Origin: Chitinophaga jiangningensis
GTDB lineage: Bacteria > Bacteroidota > Bacteroidia > Chitinophagales > Chitinophagaceae
DNA: 64,000 nucleotides
Reading direction: 5' to 3'
Assembly: GCF_900142605.1 (NCBI RefSeq)
Contig: NZ_FRBL01000014.1
Coordinates: forward strand, 1 to 64,000
Part shown: in pieces, positions 18,386 to 27,188 of the stretch
How the letters are laid out: each line of letters starts with the position of its first letter
How positions within the stretch are numbered: position 1 is the stretch's first letter
The notes under the pieces: model-generated
What the model was told of the DNA's origin: nothing
The model's input: only the letters and a program-made list of their open reading frames with translations
The model's database searches: none
Program-made: the position numbers and the translations under genes

Positions 18386-20116
18386 ATGAAGAGAGCGCAC
18401 ATAAATATGCTGTTACTGCCGATGTTGCTGCCACTAATTCAGGCCTGCGGGCGGCATCAGGCAGGACCGCCGCAAACAGCTAACGGGGACGACACTACGA
18501 AAATAGTGGTACCTCCGGATCCTGCGGTTGCACCCACTACCGGATTTTTTATTGATAGCTGGCAGCCGGTGCGATTTACCGCTCCTTCGGCAGTGGCGGG
18601 CAGTGTGCCTGCATCCGGAGGGGTAAAAGTATTGGTGGATGCTTCCACGGTGATCTGTCGCATATCGCCCGCGTTGTTTGGCAATAACGCCAACCCCTAT
18701 ATGACGCAGATAGTCACGCAGCCGGTGTTAATGGAACATATCAAGCAATTGCAACCGGGGATCATTCGTTTTCCGGGAGGTAACCTGAGCAGCCTGTATT
18801 TCTGGAATGCAGCGCCGGGGGCTCCGCCTGCTGACGCACCCGTCAAACTGCTGGATGGTGATGGTAAGGAAATCGACGGGCACTATTGGTTCGGGGATAA
18901 CGTGTTCGACTATACGTTATCACTGGCCAACTATTACAAGCTGTTGCAACAAACTGGCAATGAAGGCATCATTACGATCAACTACGGGTATGCCAGGTAT
19001 GGCCTGGGACCTGATCCGGTGGCAGCTGCGGCGCATCTGGCGGCGGATTGGGTGAGGCATGATAAAGGCAAAACACGTTTCTGGGAAATCGGTAATGAGA
19101 GCAATGGTAACTGGCAGGCAGGATATCGTATCAGAACGGCGGATAATAAAGACGGTCAGCCCGAGATCATTACCGGGGAGTTATATGGAAAGCATTTCAG
19201 GGTATTTGCGGACTCCATGCGCAGCGCTGCTGCGGAAACTGGTGCCAGGATCTACATTGGTGCCCAGTTGCTCGAAAAGGAGCCTGCCTCCTGGGCTTCC
19301 GCTACTGATAAGCGCTGGAATGCCGGCGTGCTGGCGCAGGCAGGGGAGAAGGCAGATTTTTACATTGTACACAGCTATTACACACCGTATATGACGAATG
19401 CTACACCTGCGGAAATACTTACCACGGCAACGGAAGGTACAACGGAGATGCTGGCCTACATCGATAAAAGCAGGAAGAGTGCGAACGCGCCCATGCGGCC
19501 GGTAGCACTCACAGAGTGGAATATATTTTCAGCGGGTTCCAGGCAGATGGTATCGCAGGTGGCGGGGGTGCATGCACTCATAGTAGTGGAGGAACTGATC
19601 AGGCAGCAGTATGGTATGGCGAGCCGCTGGGATTTATCCAATGCCTGGGACAATGGTAACGATCATGGATTATTCAGCAAGGGCGAGGCGGCCTCCGGTG
19701 AGTCGCTCTGGGCGCCCAGGCCGGCATTTTACTACCTCTGGCTGTTGAAAAAGACGCTGGGGGACCGGTGTATTCCGGCGGTGGTAACCACGGGGCAGCA
19801 GGAGGTGCTGGCTTATGCGAGCAGTTACAGCAGTGGGGAAATACAGGTGGTGTTGGTTAACAAGGGGAATACGGCCGCAGATATAACGCTGGACTTTAAG
19901 AATTTTAAACCGGGAGCGAAGTACTACTGGTATACTATTTCAGGGGAGAATACAGGGTTTAGCCGCAAGGTGCTGATTAATGGGCAGGGTCCTTCGGGGA
20001 GTATAGGCGGGCCGGGAGATTATACGGCTGTAAAGGCCTTTAGTGCCGGTACGGATGGAGGTATCCGGGCAAAGGTGCCTGGGATGGGGGTGACGATATT
20101 GCAGATAGAGAAATAA
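18386..20116 (+). CDS. Clan GH-A glycoside hydrolase lipoprotein (GH51/GH39-like)
   Basis: A 576-residue secreted lipoprotein (Cys21 in LIQACGRH) that probably cleaves the glycan handled by the upstream SusC/D system. A (beta/alpha)8 glycosidase core runs from about residue 75: an RFPGGNLSS segment; the acid/base Glu238 in WEIGNESNG; HSYYTPY; and the nucleophile Glu377 in ALTEWNIF, 139 residues later. A C-terminal beta-sandwich (about 480-576) ends the protein, as in GH51 and GH39 enzymes. The motifs differ from classical GH51 arabinofuranosidases, so the exact family is unresolved; GH51, GH39, GH79- and GH86-like enzymes all remain possible. It is the only glycosidase gene in the locus, which therefore looks small and specialised. 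Confidence 0.75.
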   Translation: MKRAHINMLLLPMLLPLIQACGRHQAGPPQTANGDDTTKIVVPPDPAVAPTTGFFIDSWQPVRFTAPSAVAGSVPASGGVKVLVDASTVICRISPALFGNNANPYMTQIVTQPVLMEHIKQLQPGIIRFPGGNLSSLYFWNAAPGAPPADAPVKLLDGDGKEIDGHYWFGDNVFDYTLSLANYYKLLQQTGNEGIITINYGYARYGLGPDPVAAAAHLAADWVRHDKGKTRFWEIGNESNGNWQAGYRIRTADNKDGQPEIITGELYGKHFRVFADSMRSAAAETGARIYIGAQLLEKEPASWASATDKRWNAGVLAQAGEKADFYIVHSYYTPYMTNATPAEILTTATEGTTEMLAYIDKSRKSANAPMRPVALTEWNIFSAGSRQMVSQVAGVHALIVVEELIRQQYGMASRWDLSNAWDNGNDHGLFSKGEAASGESLWAPRPAFYYLWLLKKTLGDRCIPAVVTTGQQEVLAYASSYSSGEIQVVLVNKGNTAADITLDFKNFKPGAKYYWYTISGENTGFSRKVLINGQGPSGSIGGPGDYTAVKAFSAGTDGGIRAKVPGMGVTILQIEK

Positions 20117-20130
20117 CCTTTCGTATGGAT

Positions 20131-20170
20131 AGGCGGATGGGATAGGGCGCAGGCCCTATCCCATCCGCCT
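20131..20170. terminator. Perfect 18-bp hairpin, terminator of the polysaccharide locus
   Basis: The arms 20131-20148 and 20153-20170 are perfectly complementary around a GCAG loop. A T-run (20170-20174) follows on the plus strand, so it can terminate the glycosidase transcript. Its last six bases are also the first bases of the next hairpin, so the two structures exclude each other. Confidence 0.7.
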
Positions 20171-20209
20171 TTTTGGTCCTTTGCCGAAGGCAAAGGACCA
20201 AAAAGGCGG
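20165..20209. repeat. Perfect 21-bp hairpin with GAA loop
   Basis: The arms 20165-20185 and 20189-20209 are perfectly complementary around GAA. The hairpin ends immediately before the panC stop codon (minus strand, 20210-20212) and carries A/T runs inside the stem. It may terminate panC transcription, but its perfection and triloop go beyond what a terminator needs. Confidence 0.7.
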
Positions 20210-21076
20210 CTATATTTTCCCCTGGATAACCATGTTATCAATCAGTCGTACCCCGTCGAGCCATGCAGCTACAGCGGCTACCACGGTGGTTTGGTCATCT
20301 GCCGGGTGATCGAGTGGTTGCAGGTCGCCGTTGTTGAGGACGAGGATGTCTACATACTCCGGGTCGAAGCCCTGGTTTTTGAGGGTATCGAATGCTTCGT
20401 GGGCACTTTCCATGAACAGGAGACCTTTACCGAAGTTTTCCCGGATGGTGGAGAGGGCCTGATAGATGGCCACTGCTTTTTTGCGTGCAGCGGGCGACAG
20501 GCGGGCATTTCGGCTGCTCATGGCGAGGCCGTCGCGCTCTCTTTCAGTTGGACATACAACTAATTCCGTGGAAGATCCGATGATTTTGAGTAACTTACTG
20601 ACGATAAGGCATTGTTGAAGGTCTTTTTGTCCCATAAACAACTTATCCGGTTGAACGATATCGAGGAGCTTATGAACAATCTGGCCAACACCCTGGAAGT
20701 GTCCGGGGCGGAATTTTCCTTCCAGAATGGTTTCGAGTGTGCCAAAATCGTAGTGGATGTTTTCGGAGAGTCCGTTCGGGTACATTTCCTCAACAGATGG
20801 TAGAAATACTATATCTGTTGATACATCATTTAATTTTTTAATATCAGCTTCAATAGTAATGGGATATTTTTCAAAATCTTTCGGGTCGTTGAATTGAGTC
20901 GGGTTGACGAAGATGCTGCAGACCGCCACGTCGGTTTCTTTTTTTGCGGCCTGAATAAGTGACAGGTGTCCCTGGTGCAGGGCGCCCATAGTTGGCACAA
21001 AACCAATAGTTTTGCCACTCTTTCTTACCAGGTCCAGGTGCTTCTTCAGGTCAATGCTGCGCTTAAATTGATACAT
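20210..21076 (-). CDS. panC: Pantothenate synthetase (PanC)
   Basis: Condenses pantoate with beta-alanine using ATP, the last step of pantothenate synthesis. The 288-residue protein has the HIGH-like motif TMGALHQGH (about residues 29-37), the pantoate-binding FVNPTQFN segment, the FRPGHFQGVGQIVHKL block and the KMSKS-like MSSRNARLS. It is divergent from the GT5-like gene at 21187. That pairing is, to my knowledge, common in Bacteroidota. Confidence 0.97.
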   Translation of the reverse strand: MYQFKRSIDLKKHLDLVRKSGKTIGFVPTMGALHQGHLSLIQAAKKETDVAVCSIFVNPTQFNDPKDFEKYPITIEADIKKLNDVSTDIVFLPSVEEMYPNGLSENIHYDFGTLETILEGKFRPGHFQGVGQIVHKLLDIVQPDKLFMGQKDLQQCLIVSKLLKIIGSSTELVVCPTERERDGLAMSSRNARLSPAARKKAVAIYQALSTIRENFGKGLLFMESAHEAFDTLKNQGFDPEYVDILVLNNGDLQPLDHPADDQTTVVAAVAAWLDGVRLIDNMVIQGKI

Positions 21077-21111
21077 AAAACATTGTTAAAAAGGATGTTA
21101 AAACTGACAGA

Positions 21112-21145
21112 TTGGCCAATATTCCTAAAAAAATCCGTAATTTTG
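21112..21145 (+). promoter_or_regulatory. Probable promoter for the GT5-like gene
   Basis: TAATTTTG (21138-21145) is a perfect -7 box. A TTGG (21112-21115) lies 22 bases upstream, slightly farther than usual for the -33 element. The start codon is about 42 bases downstream of the -7 box. Confidence 0.4.
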
Positions 21146-21186
21146 CAAGCCAAATTAAAAATTACTGCATTAATAATCAGCGTTAA

Positions 21187-22005
21187 ATGTCCACAAAGAA
21201 AAGAATTCTTTTTATTGCCCAAGAGATGTCGCCTTACCTGGAACTGAGTGATTACGCGGCTATGGTCAATAAAATGGCAATTAAGTCCAATGAGGCCGGA
21301 CTGGAAGTGAGAGTGATCATGCCGAGATTTGGAATTATTAATGAGAGAAGACATCGTTTACACGAAGTGGTAAGGTTGTCTGGTATTAACATTGTGATCG
21401 ACGGGGATGATTATCCGTTGATTATCAAGGTGGCTTCATTGCCAAATGCCAGATTGCAGGTCTACTTCCTGGATAACGAAGATTATTTCAAGCGTAAGAC
21501 AGTATTTGCGGATGAGAATGACCAATTCTTTGATGACAATGCTGCCCGTGCGGTATTCTTCTGTAAGGGAGCACTGGAAACTGTAAAGAAATTCGGATGG
21601 CCTCCGGACGTGATTCATTGCAGTGGATGGATGACTTCCCTGATACCAATGTACCTTAAGACTGCTTATAAGAAAGAACCGGTTTTTGCTAACAGCAAAA
21701 TCGTATACTCTCTCCTGCCTAATACTTTCAAGGAAAAACTGGGAACGACTTTTGTTAAGAAAGCCACCATCAGTAATCAGATCAAAGAGAAGGATATGGA
21801 GCTGTTCAAAGAGGGTACCAACACTGCTCTGAACAGAGGCGCTGCTAAATATGCAGATGCCGTAGTGCTTGCAGCCGACAAACTGGAGAAAAAAGTGGTG
21901 GATGAAGTGAAGGCTGAAAAAGGTAAAATCATTTTACCTTTCAAGAAAGATAATGAAGATCTGAGCGACTACCTGGGGCTGTACAATCAGTTGCTTGGTA
22001 AATAG
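21187..22005 (+). CDS. Glycogen synthase N-terminal-domain-like protein (half GT5)
   Basis: The 272 residues resemble only the N-terminal Rossmann domain of bacterial glycogen/starch synthases (GT5). The opening RILFIAQEMSPYLELSDYAAMVNKMA and VRVIMPRFG match the family outline, as does DVIHCSGWMTSLIP (compare HxHDW in true enzymes). The ADP-glucose-binding K-x-G-G motif near the N-terminus is absent (here YLELSDYA), and the whole C-terminal nucleotide-binding domain is missing. Catalysis as a glycogen synthase is therefore doubtful; a regulatory or divergent role is more likely. Similar short proteins are often annotated glycogen synthase in Bacteroidota and occur beside panC. The next gene follows after about 50 bases. 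Confidence 0.75.
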   Translation: MSTKKRILFIAQEMSPYLELSDYAAMVNKMAIKSNEAGLEVRVIMPRFGIINERRHRLHEVVRLSGINIVIDGDDYPLIIKVASLPNARLQVYFLDNEDYFKRKTVFADENDQFFDDNAARAVFFCKGALETVKKFGWPPDVIHCSGWMTSLIPMYLKTAYKKEPVFANSKIVYSLLPNTFKEKLGTTFVKKATISNQIKEKDMELFKEGTNTALNRGAAKYADAVVLAADKLEKKVVDEVKAEKGKIILPFKKDNEDLSDYLGLYNQLLGK

Positions 22006-22056
22006 CTATTTAATGATACGAAAGTTCGGCAACTCAACACAAAAACACCATAACGC

Positions 22057-23412
22057 GTGAAGATCAAATTCAGGAACCTAAGCTACATAGCTGCCATTGT
22101 ATCTGTACTGTACGTGTCCTCCGGTTGTAATGAGGCGACCCTGCTGGGTAAAAACCTGATTCCTCCCGGTGACCTGGTAAATGCCACTGATACAACTATC
22201 ACCGGCATCATTACCCGCAACGTATTGCAGTATGATTCCTCCATAATTAACGGCTATAACTATTATACTAAAACCCTCGGTTCCATTACTGCTGATCCGG
22301 TTTTCGGTAAAACCCACGCCTTTGTATACATGCAGGTAGGCCTGCCCAGCTCAGGATTCACCTTTGATGGGGTAAGCCAGACGCTGGACTCCGTGGTGCT
22401 CTCCCTCAGCTACCTGGGATACACCGGTGACTCCACCACGCCGCAAACATTCAGCGTTTACCGTATGAACGAACCAGGGTTTAAAATCGACTCTAACTAC
22501 GCTTATAACAAGCCGCTGAAATATGATCCTTCCCAACTGCTGGGAACTGCTACCGTAACCCCGTTAACCGCCCGCGATTCCGTAAGCGTTTATGGGAAGA
22601 AAGAAGCAGCGCAGATCAGAATTAAACTCAGCAACGCTTTCGGTAACGAACTGCTGGCACAGAAATCTGACGGCGCTTTCAAAAACGACTCCGCATTCGC
22701 CGTATTCCTCAAGGGCCTGGCCATCGTACCTGATACGGTGCAAGCCAACCACAAGAATATGCTGTATGTGACGATGAACAACGCCAACACCAAGTTGACC
22801 GTGTTCTATAAAAATACCACTACGGATTCGCTGCGCTCCACCTTTACATTCAACAGCTCCACCAGCGCTCACTCTAACTATTTCGTAAGAAACTACAACG
22901 GGTCAGAAGCAGGCAATTATATCAACACCAACAACCCACTGGGCGACAGCCTGATGTTTATACAGGCACAACCCGGACTGGTTACCAAATTAACCATCCC
23001 AGGGCTTGAAAACTTCCCCAACGTCCTGATCAACAATGCAGAACTGGTAATAACTCAAGTAACAGTCGGAGAAAGTGATCAAAATAATATTTATTCTGAT
23101 CCAACTAGCTTAATTTTGCGACAGTATACCAACGGAGATTCCACCAAACTCCCGGTGGATGCGAGCGGTGGTACAGCCTATTACGGCGGCACCAAGCAAG
23201 TTGTGACCAACTTTGGAGGTATGATGATCTCTCAGTACAAGTTTACACTGAATCACTACCTGCAGCTGCTCATTAAGAAAACCGAAACTAACAACGGATT
23301 CATACTGATGGGGTACTCCCCACTTGTAATGGACGTTAACCGTTTGAAAGCTGGCGGTGGCAACCATTCACAGTACAGTGTGAAACTGAGAGTTATTTAT
23401 ACTAAACCATAA
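22057..23412 (+). CDS. DUF4270-family lipoprotein
   Basis: A 451-residue lipoprotein starting at a GTG codon; this start gives an intact signal peptide with lipobox Cys24 in VSSGCNEATLLG. The segment following the cysteine (LGKNLIPPGD, then TTITGIITRNVLQYDSS) is the usual opening of DUF4270 proteins, and the rest is predicted beta-rich. The family has no established biochemical function. It lies between the GT5-like gene and metK, with only 21 bases before metK, so they may share a transcript. A short A/T-rich patch near 23045-23125 differs in codon use from its surroundings but does not interrupt the frame. Confidence 0.8.
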   Translation: MKIKFRNLSYIAAIVSVLYVSSGCNEATLLGKNLIPPGDLVNATDTTITGIITRNVLQYDSSIINGYNYYTKTLGSITADPVFGKTHAFVYMQVGLPSSGFTFDGVSQTLDSVVLSLSYLGYTGDSTTPQTFSVYRMNEPGFKIDSNYAYNKPLKYDPSQLLGTATVTPLTARDSVSVYGKKEAAQIRIKLSNAFGNELLAQKSDGAFKNDSAFAVFLKGLAIVPDTVQANHKNMLYVTMNNANTKLTVFYKNTTTDSLRSTFTFNSSTSAHSNYFVRNYNGSEAGNYINTNNPLGDSLMFIQAQPGLVTKLTIPGLENFPNVLINNAELVITQVTVGESDQNNIYSDPTSLILRQYTNGDSTKLPVDASGGTAYYGGTKQVVTNFGGMMISQYKFTLNHYLQLLIKKTETNNGFILMGYSPLVMDVNRLKAGGGNHSQYSVKLRVIYTKP

Positions 23413-23433
23413 AACTGCTAATCCAAGTCTTTT

Positions 23434-24690
23434 ATGCCTTATTTATTTACATCAGAATCCGTTTCAGAAGGACATCCTGATAAAGTTGCGGACCAGATCT
23501 CCGACGCCTTGATTGACAACTTCCTCGCATACGATGCTAAATCAAAAGTTGCCTGTGAAACACTGGTAACCACTGGTCAGGTGGTACTGGCTGGTGAAGT
23601 AAAATCAGAAGCTTACCTCGATGTACAGGATATCGCACGTGAAGTGATTCGCAAAATTGGTTATACCAAAAGCGAATACATGTTCGAAGCTAATTCCTGT
23701 GGCATCCTCTCCGCTATACACGAACAATCTCCAGATATTAACCAGGGTGTTGACCGCACCTCTCCTGAAGAGCAGGGTGCCGGCGACCAGGGTATGATGT
23801 TTGGTTACGCTACCCGCGAAACTGAAAATTATATGCCACTGGCACTGGATCTGGCGCATAAACTGCTGCTGGAACTGGCTGCACTTCGTCGTGAAAATAA
23901 AGATATCACCTACCTGCGTCCGGATGCTAAATCCCAGGTAACCATCGAATACTCTGATGATAACAAACCTCAGCGCATCGATACTATCGTAATCTCTACC
24001 CAACACGATGATTTCGATAACGATGAAAAAATGCTCGCGAAGATCAAAGAGGATATGATCAATATCCTGATCCCACGCGTAAAAGCTCAGCTGAAACCTG
24101 AACTGCAGAAACTGTTTGAAGGCTTTGATATCCAGCACCACATCAACCCAACCGGTAAATTCGTTATCGGTGGTCCTCACGGTGATACCGGTCTGACCGG
24201 CCGTAAAATCATCGTGGATACCTACGGTGGTAAGGGTGCACACGGTGGTGGTGCCTTCTCCGGTAAAGATCCTTCCAAAGTAGACCGCTCTGCTGCCTAC
24301 GCTACCCGTCACATCGCTAAAAACCTGGTAGCTGCCGGCGTTTGCGACGAAGTACTGGTACAGGTATCTTACGCGATCGGTGTGGCTAAACCTTGTGGTG
24401 TATACGTAAATACTTACGGTACTTCTAAAGTAGCCCTCAACGATGGTGAAATCGCCAGAAAAGTAGAAGAAATCTTCGACCTGCGTCCTTATGCTATCGA
24501 GCAACGCCTGAAACTGCGTAACCCAATCTACTCTGAAACTGCTGCTTATGGTCACATGGGCCGCGAACCACAGGTGGTTACCAAAACTTTCAACAAAGGC
24601 AAAAAACACGAGAAATCCGTTGAAGTAGAACTCTTCACCTGGGAAAAACTCGACTACGTTGATAAAGTAAAGGCTGCTTTCAATATCTAA
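23434..24690 (+). CDS. metK: S-adenosylmethionine synthetase
   Basis: Makes S-adenosylmethionine from methionine and ATP. The 418-residue product carries all signature segments: SEGHPDKVADQISDA near residues 9-23, GAGDQGMMFGYA near 117-128, the HGDTGLTGRKIIVDTYGG block, and the glycine-rich GGGAFSGKDPSKVDRSAAY near 272-290. Length and motifs are those of an ordinary active enzyme. A strong intrinsic terminator follows. Confidence 0.98.
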   Translation: MPYLFTSESVSEGHPDKVADQISDALIDNFLAYDAKSKVACETLVTTGQVVLAGEVKSEAYLDVQDIAREVIRKIGYTKSEYMFEANSCGILSAIHEQSPDINQGVDRTSPEEQGAGDQGMMFGYATRETENYMPLALDLAHKLLLELAALRRENKDITYLRPDAKSQVTIEYSDDNKPQRIDTIVISTQHDDFDNDEKMLAKIKEDMINILIPRVKAQLKPELQKLFEGFDIQHHINPTGKFVIGGPHGDTGLTGRKIIVDTYGGKGAHGGGAFSGKDPSKVDRSAAYATRHIAKNLVAAGVCDEVLVQVSYAIGVAKPCGVYVNTYGTSKVALNDGEIARKVEEIFDLRPYAIEQRLKLRNPIYSETAAYGHMGREPQVVTKTFNKGKKHEKSVEVELFTWEKLDYVDKVKAAFNI

Positions 24691-24711
24691 GCAAATCCTT
24701 TTAAAATACGA

Positions 24712-24746
24712 GAGGCTGGCTCATTTGAGCCAGCCTCCTTTTTTTC
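24712..24746 (+). terminator. Strong intrinsic terminator after metK
   Basis: An 11-bp perfect stem (GAGGCTGGCTC and its complement) around an ATTT loop is followed by CTTTTTTT. It lies between convergent metK and the GT-C-like gene. Confidence 0.9.
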
Positions 24747-24760
24747 CGATATACGCACAC

Positions 24761-26413
24761 TTAATAAATGGCTGATGTGACAGAGGCCGGCAGCTCCGCC
24801 TTAAAGGCCTCCAGGTTTCTGCGCAACGCCGGCGCATCGGCACTGTCCAACGCAAAGAAATGAACAATCTTATCCGCACACACTACATTGTCCTGTATCG
24901 TCCAGTCACCCGCAGAAGTCCATTTCCCATATAACTCCGGACTATACCAGTTCTTATAAATCACGGCAATTTTTACATGCTCCTTTTTCAGGAAACCACC
25001 CAGAAATGCATCGCTGTAATGGCCGGTAAGCTTACTTTTAGCCACCTCATTATTGCCCAGCCCCCACACGTCAATGATGCGACTATCCGACAAAAAGCTG
25101 ACCGCCCCAATATCATTGGCCGCTACGGACGTTTCGGGATAATATTGCTGCAGGAATCTGCCCATCTGTAACTGCTGATCATAAATATTACGGCACGCAC
25201 GGTATTGGATCCTGTAGCCGGACAATGCCCTTGCCAGTAAAGGACTGCCGGCAAAAAACAGCAACAACAGCAGCACCGCCTTTTGTGGAATACCAATATC
25301 CTGGTACACAGACGTAATTTGCGGCCATACACACCACAGCAGCATGCTGATACTCACAATGGCCAGCCCTACTAAATAAGCTTCATACCGGAACATCCAG
25401 CCCACAGCCGCCAGCGCCAGGTGCAAGGCACAGCCAATACTCACAATGATACCAAAGTTCACCGCCTGCTTCGTCAGGCTGCCTGCGCCTTTCACACGTA
25501 CCAACACCACCAGCAATGGCAGGATGATCAATATCCGGATCAGAGAAGTCCCGGAAATTGAAGAAGAATAAGCTTTGGCATGATCTGCATTGAACAAACC
25601 CAGCACGGTACTGTTGCCATACATTAACCGGTATACAATGATATCCTGAAGCGCCTGTGCAATGCTGCCAGAGGAAGCACTGCCACCGCTGCTCTTCAGC
25701 AGTACTGAATTAGGTAATATATAGCCGCCATAAGCCACAGACACCACCGCAAAGATCACCACGGGGAGTACGGCGATCACACCTACCACCAGCGCAGTTC
25801 CTATCTTCCTGTAAAATAATAACAGTAACCCTGCAGCCCCCAGCAAAAACAGGGACTCAAAACGTGCCCCTATCATCAGCGCTCCATAAGCGCCGGCAAC
25901 CAGCATTTGGCGAACACTTACCTTGTCGGCAGTAATCATCTCCACCACCACCTGTACAAACAGCAGGGAAAACCATAGGTGCAGCAAATGCTCCATGCCG
26001 GTAAGAATCATCACCGTAAATGGCAACAGAATGATCAATGCCACGAGCACGACTACACGCCCGATCTCCGGCATGCCATAATTTAATAAGATGCGGTGCG
26101 TGCTGTAAAGTAACAGGTACGCCGCCACCACATTAATCCAGAAGCCAACCATGTATCCATTAATGCCCGTGCGGTAAATAGCCGCCAGTACAACGGTAAA
26201 CAGGGGAGAGGAAGAAGCCGAACCATACGCATCACTGGTAATCCCCCATACACCATGTAATGCAAAGTTTTTTGCTACTGCCATATGAATAAAAGCATCA
26301 TCCAGCGAATAGCAGAAATGACCGCCTGTAAGGCGGGAAATTTTATACCAGGAGAAGATAAGCAGTACTGTAAGAAAAATCCAGGCGGTGTAAAGCGGTT
26401 TGTTATTTTTCAT
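24761..26413 (-). CDS. Polytopic membrane protein, GT-C-like, end of exopolysaccharide arm
   Basis: A 550-residue protein with roughly ten membrane segments followed by a soluble C-terminal part (about residues 405-550), predicted periplasmic. The first extracytoplasmic loop carries YSLDDAFIHMAVAKN, with an Asp-Asp pair placed like the catalytic acidic residues of GT-C glycosyltransferases. It resembles uncharacterised hypothetical membrane glycosyltransferases of Bacteroidota. It is the last gene of the minus-strand exopolysaccharide arm, 9 bases after the TolC-like gene. A role in adding sugars from lipid-linked donors is inferred from fold and context only. Confidence 0.65.
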   Translation of the reverse strand: MKNNKPLYTAWIFLTVLLIFSWYKISRLTGGHFCYSLDDAFIHMAVAKNFALHGVWGITSDAYGSASSSPLFTVVLAAIYRTGINGYMVGFWINVVAAYLLLYSTHRILLNYGMPEIGRVVVLVALIILLPFTVMILTGMEHLLHLWFSLLFVQVVVEMITADKVSVRQMLVAGAYGALMIGARFESLFLLGAAGLLLLFYRKIGTALVVGVIAVLPVVIFAVVSVAYGGYILPNSVLLKSSGGSASSGSIAQALQDIIVYRLMYGNSTVLGLFNADHAKAYSSSISGTSLIRILIILPLLVVLVRVKGAGSLTKQAVNFGIIVSIGCALHLALAAVGWMFRYEAYLVGLAIVSISMLLWCVWPQITSVYQDIGIPQKAVLLLLLFFAGSPLLARALSGYRIQYRACRNIYDQQLQMGRFLQQYYPETSVAANDIGAVSFLSDSRIIDVWGLGNNEVAKSKLTGHYSDAFLGGFLKKEHVKIAVIYKNWYSPELYGKWTSAGDWTIQDNVVCADKIVHFFALDSADAPALRRNLEAFKAELPASVTSAIY

Positions 26414-26422
26414 TCCTTCTAT

Positions 26423-27169
26423 TTATTTGTTCAATAAACTGATCGCCGATTCCAGTGGCATATTGATCGTAGTTTCCAGTTCTATTTTAGTGAGATTGTA
26501 ATTTTTACTGAGGTTAATTTGCTGCACCATTTCCTGGTTGTAAGCCTTATAGCCAGTGCTATACACCTCCAGGCTGATTTCCCCTGCCGTGAACTTTTTT
26601 TCCAGTGCCTGGTGGTTGTTGTAGGCATCTTCGAGTATAGGCATGTGGAGCTCCAATAATTTTTTTGCCGCTACAAAATTTTCATAATCATTCAGCACTT
26701 TATTACGGCTCCCACGTAAATCTCCCTGCCGCTCTGCTTCCAGCAGTTTCTTTTGTGCTACTGCAATTTTTACCATTTTGGGGGTGGTGAATAAATCGCC
26801 CAAAGCAAAAGCCAGGCCTACGTTATAGGTAGGGTAGTAGTTATTTTGGTTCACATTGGTTTTAGGATCATTGGGATTGTAATACACCGTATTCCGGTTA
26901 AAACTATTTTCGTTTAGGTTCGTAAAAAACGACAGATGATTCAGCCATTGCAGCTTAGCATTTGAAATCTGATAATCACTGATCTTTTCTTTTGTGTCCA
27001 CCGCATCCTGCGTAGGTGTTTTGCTGGCCAGATTAATCAGCACCTGTTTGAAACGCTGTTCCATACCAGGATTTTTAAGAATGGTGTTGATGTCGAGTGT
27101 GTCAATGGACTGCGCGCCGGCCACCAGTACCATACACAGCGATATAGAGATTAACAGTAGTTTTTTCAT
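26423..27169 (-). CDS. Half-length TolC-family outer membrane protein
   Basis: A 248-residue protein with a cleavable signal peptide (after VAGAQ) and the helical repeat of TolC/outer membrane efflux proteins: long amphipathic helices (about residues 130-235) and a beta-strand-like segment (about 105-125). It contains one repeat, whereas TolC proteins of about 420-480 residues have two. The gene lies inside the exopolysaccharide operon between the polymerase-like and GT-C-like genes, and no Wza-like exporter is seen in the window. It could form part of an export conduit or a periplasmic assembly factor; both are inference. Confidence 0.65.
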   Translation of the reverse strand: MKKLLLISISLCMVLVAGAQSIDTLDINTILKNPGMEQRFKQVLINLASKTPTQDAVDTKEKISDYQISNAKLQWLNHLSFFTNLNENSFNRNTVYYNPNDPKTNVNQNNYYPTYNVGLAFALGDLFTTPKMVKIAVAQKKLLEAERQGDLRGSRNKVLNDYENFVAAKKLLELHMPILEDAYNNHQALEKKFTAGEISLEVYSTGYKAYNQEMVQQINLSKNYNLTKIELETTINMPLESAISLLNK

Positions 27170-27188
27170 TTCTGTTAGTTTTCAGTAT

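Noticed and set aside
23045..23125. A/T-rich patch in the DUF4270 gene with a perfect TAATTTTG at 23111-23118
   Set aside because: Considered as an internal metK promoter, but it has no -33 partner at the right spacing and lies over 300 bases from metK.
23605..24609. Minus-strand frame of 334 codons inside metK
   Set aside because: Shadow caused by biased codon use of a highly expressed gene.
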